Shown one piece after another: positions 1 to 8,444 of a stretch of DNA of 15,507 bases (position 1 is the first letter of the stretch; each line of letters starts with the position of its first letter). The notes below the pieces were generated by a model, which was given only the letters and a program-made list of their open reading frames with translations, was not told the DNA's origin and ran no database searches. The translations under genes and the position numbers were made by a program. Where the stretch lies: assembly GCA_022511055.1 (NCBI GenBank), contig JAFLSH010000028.1:1-15507 (forward strand), in the 5' to 3' direction. This stretch comes from Prevotella sp. (GTDB taxonomy: Bacteria > Bacteroidota > Bacteroidia > Bacteroidales > Bacteroidaceae).

Positions 1-67
1 GAATGCCCCGCACCCTCAACACCCCCGACACCCTGGGTGTCGGGGGTGTTGAGGGTGCGGGGCATTC
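1..67. repeat. Perfect 33-bp inverted repeat (large GC-rich palindrome)
   Basis: Bases 1-33 are the exact reverse complement of 35-67, with a single T at 34 as the centre, so all 33 pairs match. It lies 56 bases beyond the stop of the minus-strand lyase gene and could act as that gene's terminator hairpin, but the tail on that side is outside the window. On the plus side no T-run follows. The arm at 35-62 also has four G-runs (3, 5, 3 and 4) with loops of 4, 6 and 3 bases, which fits the G-quadruplex pattern. Because it begins exactly at base 1, a fold-back or contig-end artefact cannot be excluded. Confidence 0.85.
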
Positions 68-123
68 TGCCTGATTGGCTACTATATATACAAGAAACAA
101 GGGGAAATACAGAACAGCGAAAT

Positions 124-2133
124 TCACTTCACATAGTCTGTTCGGTCAGGGCCAATGTAGTAGCCCGCCTCCGGCGGCTGGTTGTAGGCCACGTTCTCCG
201 TAGCCACCGACAGACGGTAGGGTATGTCGTACATCAGGCAGTTAATGCGGTAGTCGGTGGGAATGGTCGTGGTGTAGAGGCGCAGCTCACGGCTGTCGCG
301 GTCGCGCGTCAGCACTTCCTCGCGCCAGTCGCCCAGCAGGTCGGCCTGCAAGCAGGGATTCGACTTCGTGCCATTGTTGAACTGGCAGTCAAACTGCTGC
401 ACGTCAACAATCGTGTGGTTTTCCCAGTCGTATTTCGTCACCGCACCGCGGTCCAACAGCTCGCGCAGCAAGTCGCCATCCCACCAGATGCCGAAGTTCA
501 CCGAGAGCCAGCGACCGTTCAGCACAAGTGAGTTGCCATGCTGCGGGTCGTCGGCATCGCTGGCCGAATAGATAACCTCGCCCCGCTGGCTGCGTATGCC
601 GTGGCTGTCCGTCGACCACATCTCCACGCCCGGGCTGGTCGGGTCGATGTCGGCAGCCATGCAGCGCCCCACGTCGCTTGGGCTGGGCACCTGAAACACC
701 ACCTCGCCTGTCCGTGCATCCCGCAGTTCTGAGCCGTCGCGCTTGTTCTCGTGGCAGTCCCAGATGTAGAGCCGCCCCGTCTGCGAGTCAGCCACCAGGT
801 GCATGGCATCGCCGTGGCCGAAGCCCGTGTTGTACAGCCCCGTGCCGTTGTGGTCAACGCACATCGCGCCGTAGGTTATCTCGTCAAACCCGTCGCCGTC
901 TACATCGCAGACCCGCAGGTTGTGGTTTCCCTGTCCGGCATAGCTGCGCCACTGCGGCTCGTTGGTGTCGAATATCCACCGGCTGCGCAGTTCCTTGCCA
1001 TCCCAGTCCCAGGCGGCAATCACGGAGCGCGTGTAATAGCCGCGGCAGAAGACACCGCTGGCCAGCCGCACCGTCTTGCCGTCTCTGGTCACCTCGTTGC
1101 CCAAGTAGGCCACGGCAGCCAAGTAGCGGTCTGAGCGGTTGGCATATTCGTCGCCCCAGTCCTTCAGCTCGCCGCGCTCCGGCACGTAGGGTTTCGTGTC
1201 GAGTACGCGACCCGTCAGCCCGTCGAACACCGAGAGATATTCCGGCCCTGTCAGTATGCGGCCCGTCATGGCCCGGCGCCCGCGGTTGTAGCGGGCCCAC
1301 TCCTCGCGGCGCTGCCAGTCGCCCTCCTTTGCCGGGTCGTTCTGCTGGGCTGCCGTCACGCCGTGCCGCCAGTCGGCCTGCGCATCGCCGATGACACGCC
1401 CCTGGCTGTCGGTAGTGCCGTCGCCCGTCTTCACCATCATCTCTGCCCGCCCGTCGCCGTCGAAGTCGTAGACCATAAACTGCGTGTAGTGCGCACCGGC
1501 ACGAATGTTGCGCCCCAGATTGATGCGCCAGAGCCGCTCGCCCGACAGGCGATAGCAGTCGATATAGACCGGCCCCGTGAAGCCGTCGTGGGCATTGTCG
1601 TGGGCGTTAGAGGGCTCCCACTTCAGGAAAATCTCATACTGCCCGTCGCCGTCAACGTCGCCCACCGAGGCATCGTTGGCCGAATAGGTGTAGCCGCGCC
1701 CGTCAGGCGTTGTGCCGCCCTCGGGCTTCTCAATGGGAATGGGCAGGTAGCCCACAGGCGCATCCTGCCGCAGCGTGAACGTGCCGTTCAGCCCGCCGCC
1801 GCGCACCTCGTAGACCGCATCGCCCTGCAAGGGCTGCTCGTCAACGAAGAACGTGCCGCCCGTGGTCAGCGGCTGCGCGTTCAGCTTCGTGCCTCCCCCA
1901 CCCTGCTGCCTGTCGGCGGCAGAGTAGCGGATAATGTCGAAGGGCTCGCCCTTGCGGTCGCTCTCCAGTGTACGCCAGCTGACCGCCACCTTCCCGTCGT
2001 CGGTCTTCACTGCCACTACGCCGCGATTCAGCTGCTCGCGGCTCATTTTTTCCAGGTCATAGTTGGGCTGGGCCCAGCCTGCCAAGCCTGCCGTCGCGGC
2101 GATTGCCACCGCCAGAATGCTTTTCCTCATCAT
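124..2133 (-). CDS. Rhamnogalacturonan lyase, PL11 family, secreted
   Basis: Probably cleaves the rhamnose-galacturonate backbone of pectin (rhamnogalacturonan I) by beta-elimination outside the cytoplasm. The 669-residue product starts with a Sec-type signal peptide (MMRKS then an Ala-rich core, likely cut after GWA-Q near residue 21). A short beta-sandwich/FN3-like segment follows (about 35-130), then the beta-propeller catalytic region. Asp-rich calcium loops of the form DxDGDG are seen at 159-164, 223-228 and 410-415, as in YesW/YesX-type PL11 enzymes. Length is close to the family norm and the protein appears complete. A second ATG directly follows the first (2130), so the start may be one codon shorter. 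No SusC/SusD, sensor or other pectinase gene is adjacent, so on this evidence it is an orphan or the edge of a polysaccharide locus lying left of the window. The C-terminus (ending DRTDYVK) carries no recognisable type IX sorting tail. Confidence 0.9.
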   Translation of the reverse strand: MMRKSILAVAIAATAGLAGWAQPNYDLEKMSREQLNRGVVAVKTDDGKVAVSWRTLESDRKGEPFDIIRYSAADRQQGGGGTKLNAQPLTTGGTFFVDEQPLQGDAVYEVRGGGLNGTFTLRQDAPVGYLPIPIEKPEGGTTPDGRGYTYSANDASVGDVDGDGQYEIFLKWEPSNAHDNAHDGFTGPVYIDCYRLSGERLWRINLGRNIRAGAHYTQFMVYDFDGDGRAEMMVKTGDGTTDSQGRVIGDAQADWRHGVTAAQQNDPAKEGDWQRREEWARYNRGRRAMTGRILTGPEYLSVFDGLTGRVLDTKPYVPERGELKDWGDEYANRSDRYLAAVAYLGNEVTRDGKTVRLASGVFCRGYYTRSVIAAWDWDGKELRSRWIFDTNEPQWRSYAGQGNHNLRVCDVDGDGFDEITYGAMCVDHNGTGLYNTGFGHGDAMHLVADSQTGRLYIWDCHENKRDGSELRDARTGEVVFQVPSPSDVGRCMAADIDPTSPGVEMWSTDSHGIRSQRGEVIYSASDADDPQHGNSLVLNGRWLSVNFGIWWDGDLLRELLDRGAVTKYDWENHTIVDVQQFDCQFNNGTKSNPCLQADLLGDWREEVLTRDRDSRELRLYTTTIPTDYRINCLMYDIPYRLSVATENVAYNQPPEAGYYIGPDRTDYVK

Positions 2134-2176
2134 GATTTTGTCTTAGTAGTTTCGTCTTTGTTTTTATTTCCATCGG

Positions 2177-2184
2177 CAAAGATA
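2177..2184 (-). promoter_or_regulatory. Probable -7 box for the PL11 lyase gene
   Basis: Read on the minus strand these bases are TATCTTTG, a perfect match to the Bacteroidetes TAnnTTTG -7 element, about 43 bases before the lyase start. No clear TTG -33 element is found at 19-21 bases upstream; that stretch is A-rich. Confidence 0.55.
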
Positions 2185-2213
2185 CAATTTTTTTTTGATT
2201 TTCCGCCATTTTC

Positions 2214-2244
2214 TTGTAACTTTCATGATTTTTGCGTAACTTTG
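2214..2244 (+). promoter_or_regulatory. Bacteroidetes-type promoter for hflX and the genes after it
   Basis: A TTG at 2214-2216 is followed after 20 bases by TAACTTTG (2237-2244), matching the -33/-7 consensus. Transcription would begin around 2250, leaving a leader of fewer than 20 bases before the ATG at 2268. It lies back to back with the lyase promoter. It is the only clear promoter seen before the six-gene run to nagB. Confidence 0.7.
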
Positions 2245-2267
2245 CACAAATTATGCACAATCACTGA

Positions 2268-3560
2268 ATGAAAGAGTTTGTTATCTCTGAAGCAAAGGCC
2301 GAAACGGCGGTGCTGGTGGGTCTGATTACCCAGCAACAGGATGAGGCAAAGACCACGGAATACTTAGACGAGCTGGCTTTTCTGGCCGAAACGGCAGGGG
2401 CGCAGGTCGTGCGCCGGTTTACCCAACGTGTCAACGGCCCCAGTGCCGTGACCTACGTGGGCAGTGGCAAACTTCTGGAAATCAAGGAATACATCAAGCA
2501 GCAGCAAGATGCGTACGATGACTGGCTCGAGCAGATGTGCGAGCAGACGGCAGACAGTCCGCAGCCCGTGGGCATGGTCATCTTCGATGATGAGCTGACA
2601 GCCAAGCAAATACGAAATATCGAGAAGGAGTTACAGGTGAAGATATTAGACCGCACCTCGCTCATCCTCGATATTTTTGCCATGCGCGCACAGACCGCCG
2701 AAGCCAAGGCACAGGTGGAACTGGCGCAACACCGCTACATGCTGCCCCGCCTGCAACGGCTGTGGACCCACCTGGAGCGCCAGGGCGGCGGCTCAGGCTC
2801 TGGCGGCGGCAAGGGCTCGGTGGGGCTGCGCGGCCCCGGTGAGACCCAGCTGGAAATGGACCGCCGCATCATCCTGCACCGCATCACGCTGCTGAAGCAA
2901 CGCCTGGAAGAGATAGACCGCCAGAAGACCACGCAGCGGAAAAACCGCGGCCGGCTCATTCGCGTAGCGCTGGTGGGCTATACCAACGTGGGCAAATCGA
3001 CCATGATGAACTTGCTGGCAAAGAGTGATGTCTTTGCCGAGAACAAGCTGTTTGCCACGTTAGACACAACGGTGCGCAAGATGACTATTGACAACCTGCC
3101 GTTTCTGCTGGCCGACACGGTGGGATTCATACGCAAGCTGCCGTCAGACCTGGTAGAGTCGTTCAAGTCGACACTCGATGAAGTGCGCGAGGCTGACCTG
3201 CTGCTGCACGTGGTAGACATCTCGCACCCCGACTTTGAAGACCAGATACAGGTGGTGGAGAAAACGCTGGCAGAGCTGGGCTGCGCCGACAAGCCATCGA
3301 TGATTGTGTTCAACAAGATTGATGCCTACACGTGGACTCCACAGGAGCCTGACGACCTGACACCGCCCACCAGGGCGAATGTGTCGCTGGATGACCTGAA
3401 GCAGACATGGATGGCCAAGCTGAACGAGAACTGCATCTTCATCTCGGCGAAAAACAAGGAAAACATTGAGGAACTGCGGGAAGTGATGTACCGAAAGGTG
3501 CGCGAACTGCACGTACAGAAGTATCCATATAACGATTTTTTATACCAAGACTATGACTGA
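2268..3560 (+). CDS. hflX: GTPase HflX (ribosome-associated)
   Basis: HflX is a translation-factor-family GTPase that binds the large ribosomal subunit and splits stalled or stress-inactivated ribosomes. The 430-residue product has the HflX N-terminal domain (about 15-170), the Gly-rich linker with the family signature GSVGLRGPGETQLEMDRR (183-200), a coiled helical stretch (about 200-225) and a complete G domain. G-domain motifs are G1 GYTNVGKST (237-245), G2 Thr in ATLDTTVR (263-270), G3 DTVG (283-286), G4 NKID (349-352) and G5 SAK (393-395). An acidic insertion at about 81-100 precedes the strand VGMVIFDDEL. The start follows a promoter by under 30 bases. Its last 8 bases overlap the next gene, which suggests translational coupling. 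All catalytic motifs are intact. Confidence 0.97.
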   Translation: MKEFVISEAKAETAVLVGLITQQQDEAKTTEYLDELAFLAETAGAQVVRRFTQRVNGPSAVTYVGSGKLLEIKEYIKQQQDAYDDWLEQMCEQTADSPQPVGMVIFDDELTAKQIRNIEKELQVKILDRTSLILDIFAMRAQTAEAKAQVELAQHRYMLPRLQRLWTHLERQGGGSGSGGGKGSVGLRGPGETQLEMDRRIILHRITLLKQRLEEIDRQKTTQRKNRGRLIRVALVGYTNVGKSTMMNLLAKSDVFAENKLFATLDTTVRKMTIDNLPFLLADTVGFIRKLPSDLVESFKSTLDEVREADLLLHVVDISHPDFEDQIQVVEKTLAELGCADKPSMIVFNKIDAYTWTPQEPDDLTPPTRANVSLDDLKQTWMAKLNENCIFISAKNKENIEELREVMYRKVRELHVQKYPYNDFLYQDYD

Positions 3561-5406
3561 TTACAGACAACTGACACAAAATGAAATCGAAATCCTCGAA
3601 GGCAACGGCTGCTGGGCCGAGGATTGGGCCAACATAGAGGTGGCCGAGGGATTTAAGCCCTATAACTTCCACAGGGTCGTGTTCTATGGCGACATCAGGC
3701 TGGGCGTGTTCAACAAAGAGGTTGAGGTGAGCAAGGGATTCCTGAAACGCTCGGGCATCAATGATGCCACGCTGCGCAACGTGTCGGTGGGCAACGACTG
3801 CCTGATTGAGAAAGTGGGCAACTACATCAACAACTACACCATAGGTGATGACTGCTACATCTCGAACATCAGTACACTGGAGACCACAGATGATGCCACC
3901 TTCGGCGAAGGCTCGGTCATCTCGGTACTCAACGAGATGGGCGATGGCAACGTGACCATCTTCCGTGACCTGAACTCGCAGATGGCAGCCTTCATGGTGA
4001 AGTACGCCAATGACAAGCTGCTCTGGCAGCGCATGAAGGAGCTGATAGAAGATGAGCTGCGGGTCAGCCGGCCTGAACGTGGGGTTATTGGCAACAACGT
4101 GAAGATTATCAACACAAAGGATATTACGAACACGGTCATCAAGGGTGACTGCGAAATCAGCGGCGCGGCCCGCCTGGCTGAATGCACGATTATGTCGTCA
4201 AAAGATGCCTCGGTCTACATCGGCACGGGAGTTATCTGCGAAAACAGCATCATCTGTGATGGTTGCAGCATCAACAACTCGGTGAAAATGCAAGACTGCT
4301 TCGTGGGTGAGGCATGCCAGATTACCAACGGCTTTACGGCAGAAGCCTCGCTGTTCTTTGCCAACTCGTTCATGGCCAACGGCGAGGCGTGTGCCGCTTT
4401 CTGCGGGCCGTTCTCTGCCTCGCACCACAAGTCGAGCCTGCTTATTGGCGGCCAGTTCTCGTTCTACAACGCAGGGTCGAACACTAATTTCTCAAACCAT
4501 GCCTACAAGATGGGGCCCATGCACTACGGCACCTTAGAGCGCGGCTCAAAGACAGCCTCAGGCGCATACGTGCTGATGCCGGCCACCATCGGCGCGTTCT
4601 CAGTCTGCTTCGGCAAGCTGATGAACCACCCCGACATGCGCAACCTGCCGTTCTCCTACCTGATGGCATACGGCGAGACCATGTATATTGTGCCCGGCCG
4701 CAACATTACAACGGTCGGGCTGTACCGTGACATCAAGAAATGGCCGAAGCGTGACAAGCGTTCCAAGCTGTCCAAGAAGTCTATCATCAACTTCGACTGG
4801 CTGTCACCCTTCACGGTCGGGGAGATTGTTGAGGGAAAGCGCATTCTCGAAGCCCTACGCCAAGCCTCCGGCGACAATGTAACAACGTACAACTACCACG
4901 AATACGTCATCAATGCCTCATCGCTGCGCAAAGGTCTGAAGTACTATGACATTGCACTCAGAATCTACATGGGTGCCGTGCTGAAGCGCGCCCGAAAGGA
5001 GCATTTCCTCGGAAAGCCTACGGAGAAGATAGGACTGGGCCCGTGGACAGACCTGAGCGGACTGCTGCTGCCGCAGACTGAGGAACTGCGGCTGGCAGAT
5101 GACATCAAGAGCGGGGCTATCGACAACATACAGCAAATCATTGACCGCTTCAGCTATATCAACGACCATTACCGCGACTATCAGTGGACATGGACTTACC
5201 AGCTGATACTTGACTACTATGGCCAGGATAGCCTGACTGATGAACTGTGCGAGCGCATTCGCGAAGACTATGTGAAGGCGCGCCGGGCCTGGATTGCGGA
5301 AATACGCAAGGATGCCGAGAAAGAATTTGCCATGGGCGATGTAGAGCAAGAGGTCTTTGATGACTTTGTATCGAAACTCGACCATGAGGTGGACTATGAA
5401 GAATAA
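3553..5406 (+). CDS. DUF4954 family protein, left-handed beta-helix-like
   Basis: The 617-residue protein belongs to a Bacteroidetes family of unknown function (DUF4954). Residues about 75-350 contain imperfect hexapeptide-type repeats such as VSVGNDCLIEKVGNYI, TVIKGDCEISGAARL and SVYIGTGVICENSIICDGCSI. These are typical of left-handed parallel beta-helix proteins (acyltransferases and C-terminal parts of sugar nucleotidyltransferases). A strongly conserved-looking block follows at 285-335 (GPFSASHHKSS, then SFYNAGSNTNFSNH and a YKMGPMHYG stretch), rich in His, Asn and Ser. The last 200 residues look helical and mixed-charge. There is no signal peptide, so it should be cytoplasmic. It overlaps hflX by 8 bases at its start, so its ribosomes may come from hflX. 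A nucleotide-sugar or transferase role is only a guess from the fold; the substrate is unknown. Confidence 0.9.
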   Translation: MTDYRQLTQNEIEILEGNGCWAEDWANIEVAEGFKPYNFHRVVFYGDIRLGVFNKEVEVSKGFLKRSGINDATLRNVSVGNDCLIEKVGNYINNYTIGDDCYISNISTLETTDDATFGEGSVISVLNEMGDGNVTIFRDLNSQMAAFMVKYANDKLLWQRMKELIEDELRVSRPERGVIGNNVKIINTKDITNTVIKGDCEISGAARLAECTIMSSKDASVYIGTGVICENSIICDGCSINNSVKMQDCFVGEACQITNGFTAEASLFFANSFMANGEACAAFCGPFSASHHKSSLLIGGQFSFYNAGSNTNFSNHAYKMGPMHYGTLERGSKTASGAYVLMPATIGAFSVCFGKLMNHPDMRNLPFSYLMAYGETMYIVPGRNITTVGLYRDIKKWPKRDKRSKLSKKSIINFDWLSPFTVGEIVEGKRILEALRQASGDNVTTYNYHEYVINASSLRKGLKYYDIALRIYMGAVLKRARKEHFLGKPTEKIGLGPWTDLSGLLLPQTEELRLADDIKSGAIDNIQQIIDRFSYINDHYRDYQWTWTYQLILDYYGQDSLTDELCERIREDYVKARRAWIAEIRKDAEKEFAMGDVEQEVFDDFVSKLDHEVDYEE

Positions 5407-5494
5407 CAAAACAATAGCTATGGAGAATAAAAGAATTGCCGCCAAACGGAGTACGGCACAAAGAGGTAAGGAAAACGGAAAGCTGAAAAGAAGT

Positions 5495-8419
5495 ATGGGC
5501 ATGGCGATGAAGGTGCTTGGCGCTGCACTCTTCACACTCAGTCTCTCGCTCTACACTTCATGCAGCAAGTACAAGTATGACTCAGTAGACGGTGACCTCA
5601 GCAAGACCCGCATCTACACGCTCGACAACGGGCTGAAGGTGTACCTGAGTGTCAACAAGGAACAGCCGCGCATACAGACCTACATCGCCGTGCGCACCGG
5701 CTCGAAGAACGACCCGGCAGAAACAACCGGCCTGGCCCACTATCTGGAACACCTGATGTTCAAGGGAACAAGCAATTTTGGCGTGACTGACCCCGAGAAG
5801 GAAGCACCGCTGCTGGCTGACATTGAGCAGCGCTACGAGCAGTATCGCAAACTGACCGACCCAGAAGAGCGCCGCCTGGCTTATCATGGCATTGACTCTG
5901 TCAGTCAGCTGGCTGCCCAGTATTTCATTCCCAATGAGTATGACAAGCTCATGTCAACCATTGGCGCTGAAGGCACAAATGCCTACACCAGTGATGATGT
6001 AACTTGCTATACAGAAGACATTCCCTCAAATGAGATTGAGGCATGGGCAAAGATTCAGGCAGACCGTTTCCAGAACATGGTCATTCGCGGATTCCACACC
6101 GAGTTAGAGGCTGTCTATGAGGAATATAACATCTATCTGACAAACGATAACGACAAGGTATTTGCCGCATTAGGGGCCAAGCTCACGCCTACACACCCTT
6201 ACGGCACACAGACCACTATTGGAACTCAGGAACACCTGAAGAACCCATCAATTACCAACATCAAGAATTACTTCAAGAAGTGGTATGTGCCAAACAATGT
6301 GGCTATCTGCATGGCCGGCGACTTCGACCCAGATGAGGTGATGGATATCATCAACAAGTATTTCGGAGAATGGCAGCCTTCGCCAGAAGAGGTGAAGCAG
6401 CCAGAGTTCCCCGCACAACCTGAGCTGACCTCGCCCCAAGACACTACCGTAGTCGGGCTTGAGGCAGAGACCCTGTGGATGGGCTGGCGCTTCGATGGCG
6501 GCGCTTCATTGCAGAACGACACGCTGCAGGTCATTGAATCCATGATGAGCAACGGCACGGCCGGCTTGCTGGATTTGGATATTAACCAGCAGATGAAGAT
6601 GCTCGAGGCTCAGGGCGGCGCGCTGAATCGCATGGACTATTCTATGTTCCTGATGATTGGCATGCCCAAAGAGGGGCAGACACTTGACGAAGTGCGCGCC
6701 TTGCTGCTCGAAGAAATAGCCAAGCTGAAGCGCGGCGAATTCTCAGATGACTTGCTGCCATCAGTCATTAACAACCTGAAGTTGCAGTATTACAATGCGT
6801 TAGAGAACAACCGCTCACGCGCCAACCTTTTCGTTGATGCCTTTGTCAACGGTACGCCGTGGGAGCAGCAAGTTGGGCGGCTCGACCGTCTGGCTGGCAT
6901 CACGAAGCAGCAGATTGTCGACTTTGCCAACCGGCATTTCACAGATGGCTATGCCGTTGTCTACAAGCGGCAGACCGTTGACCCCAACCAAAAGAAGATT
7001 GACAAGCCGCAGATAACGCCAATTCCCACCAACCGTGACAATGTCAGCCAGTTTGTGCAGGATATTCAGAACAACAAAGTGAAGCCTATCGAGCCTAAGT
7101 TCGTTGATTTCCAGAAAGACCTGACACTTGGCAATCTTTCAGCCGCTTCGCCCCTGCCTTACGCCTATGTGCAGAACAAAGAGAACGGCCGTTTCCAGCT
7201 CTCGTTCCGCTATGAGTTTGGCAAAGAGGCTGATGTGCGCTACGAAGCGGCCGCTGACTACCTGGACTATCTGGGCACAGACAGCCTGACTGCCGAACAG
7301 GTGAAGCAGCAGTTCTACAAGTTGGCTTGTAGCTACCAGGTTAATGTGGCCAACCGCAGCATTGTCATCAGCCTGAACGGCCTGAGCGAGAACATGGCTG
7401 AGGCCGTGAGCCTGCTTGAGAACCTGCTGAAGAACGCCAAGGTTGACCAGCAGGCATGGGACATGTATCTTGACCTGCTCGAAAAGGCGCGCAATGTCCG
7501 CAAGTTAGACCAGCGCACCTGCTTTGACTACTTGGTGTCTCACGCCATCTACGGGCCTTACAATCCAAACCGCAATATCCAGAGCATGGCAGAGCTGCGC
7601 CAGACCAACCCACAGGAATTGCTCGACTTGCTGAAGGACATTAAGGGGTACGAACACACCGTTTTGTACTACGGCCCCATGACGGAAAAGGAACTGGCCG
7701 ATGCGCTCAAGCCACACTTTGAAGGCATAAGCGGCGCACTGAAGCCTGTACCGGCAAACAAGCATTATGAAACGCAGGCAACGCCCGAAAACGAGATAGT
7801 CATTGCGCCATACGATGCCAAGAACATCTACATGCGCATGTATCACAACGAGCTGCGCCCGTGGAATGTCAGCGAAGTGCCCGTTCAGGCATTGTTCAAC
7901 GAATACTATGGCGGTGGTATGAACACCATTGTCTTCCAGGAGATGCGCGAGACCCGCGGACTGGCCTACAACGCCTTTGCGCTCTACCGCCGCCCCAATC
8001 TGAAAGGCGACCCCGAGGACTATTTCACGCATATCATCACGCAAAACGACAAGATGATGGACTGTGTGCGCCAGTTCCACGCCATTCTCGACACGATTCC
8101 GCAGAGCGAGGCATCTTTCCAGATTGCCAAAGAGGCACTCTCGAAGCGCATTGCCAGCCAGCGCTACACCAAGTTCGGCGTTATCAACGCCTGGCTGACT
8201 GCCCGCGACTTAGGTCTGGATTACGATTTGAATCGTTCCATCTATGAGGCTCTGCCTTCGCTGACCCTGAAAGACATTGTGGACTTCGAGCAGAAGCAGA
8301 TGGCACACAAGCCCTACCGCTACATTATCCTTGGCGATGAAAACGACCTTGACATGAAGGCGTTGCAGCAATACGGCCCCGTAAGGCGCCTGACCATTAC
8401 AGACATTTTCGGCTATTAA
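5495..8419 (+). CDS. M16 family zinc metalloprotease, lipoprotein (pitrilysin-like)
   Basis: Envelope peptidase of the insulinase/pitrilysin family, probably degrading peptides in the periplasm or at the outer membrane. With the start used here the product has 974 residues. It opens with a lipoprotein signal (MGMAMKVLG then a hydrophobic run ending LYTSC, Cys 23). The inverted zinc motif HYLEH lies at 82-86 and the third ligand is probably the second Glu of AVYEEYN (about 210). The roughly 50-residue insertion between them (about 95-150) is common in Bacteroidetes members. The second, non-catalytic half carries the RETRGLAYNAF motif (codons near 7947-7980), whose Arg and Tyr contact substrate in this family. 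Start choice is uncertain. The frame is open from 5357, with in-frame ATGs at 5396, 5420, 5495, 5501 and 5507. 5420 has an A-rich lead and the same ATGGAGAATAAA as the SOD gene, but would add 25 basic residues before the signal. Confidence 0.93.
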   Translation: MGMAMKVLGAALFTLSLSLYTSCSKYKYDSVDGDLSKTRIYTLDNGLKVYLSVNKEQPRIQTYIAVRTGSKNDPAETTGLAHYLEHLMFKGTSNFGVTDPEKEAPLLADIEQRYEQYRKLTDPEERRLAYHGIDSVSQLAAQYFIPNEYDKLMSTIGAEGTNAYTSDDVTCYTEDIPSNEIEAWAKIQADRFQNMVIRGFHTELEAVYEEYNIYLTNDNDKVFAALGAKLTPTHPYGTQTTIGTQEHLKNPSITNIKNYFKKWYVPNNVAICMAGDFDPDEVMDIINKYFGEWQPSPEEVKQPEFPAQPELTSPQDTTVVGLEAETLWMGWRFDGGASLQNDTLQVIESMMSNGTAGLLDLDINQQMKMLEAQGGALNRMDYSMFLMIGMPKEGQTLDEVRALLLEEIAKLKRGEFSDDLLPSVINNLKLQYYNALENNRSRANLFVDAFVNGTPWEQQVGRLDRLAGITKQQIVDFANRHFTDGYAVVYKRQTVDPNQKKIDKPQITPIPTNRDNVSQFVQDIQNNKVKPIEPKFVDFQKDLTLGNLSAASPLPYAYVQNKENGRFQLSFRYEFGKEADVRYEAAADYLDYLGTDSLTAEQVKQQFYKLACSYQVNVANRSIVISLNGLSENMAEAVSLLENLLKNAKVDQQAWDMYLDLLEKARNVRKLDQRTCFDYLVSHAIYGPYNPNRNIQSMAELRQTNPQELLDLLKDIKGYEHTVLYYGPMTEKELADALKPHFEGISGALKPVPANKHYETQATPENEIVIAPYDAKNIYMRMYHNELRPWNVSEVPVQALFNEYYGGGMNTIVFQEMRETRGLAYNAFALYRRPNLKGDPEDYFTHIITQNDKMMDCVRQFHAILDTIPQSEASFQIAKEALSKRIASQRYTKFGVINAWLTARDLGLDYDLNRSIYEALPSLTLKDIVDFEQKQMAHKPYRYIILGDENDLDMKALQQYGPVRRLTITDIFGY

Positions 8420-8444
8420 TAAAAACTATAAAACAATTTGAACT

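Noticed and set aside
678..1394. 238-codon plus-strand ORF, very Arg/Pro/Ser-rich
   Set aside because: Composition is typical of an antisense frame of a GC-rich gene; the opposite strand encodes the clear PL11 domain.
1363..2271. 302-codon plus-strand ORF antisense to the lyase gene
   Set aside because: It mirrors the GC-rich lyase frame, shows no family motif, and would run through both divergent promoters.
4918..5535. 205-codon minus-strand ORF with hydrophobic start
   Set aside because: It covers the end of DUF4954 and the start of the M16 gene on the other strand; no recognisable domain and no promoter.
8420..8444. Separate promoter for fumarase (TATAAAACAATTTG)
   Set aside because: The TA and TTTG are too far apart for a -7 box and TTTG lies only a few bases before the ATG.
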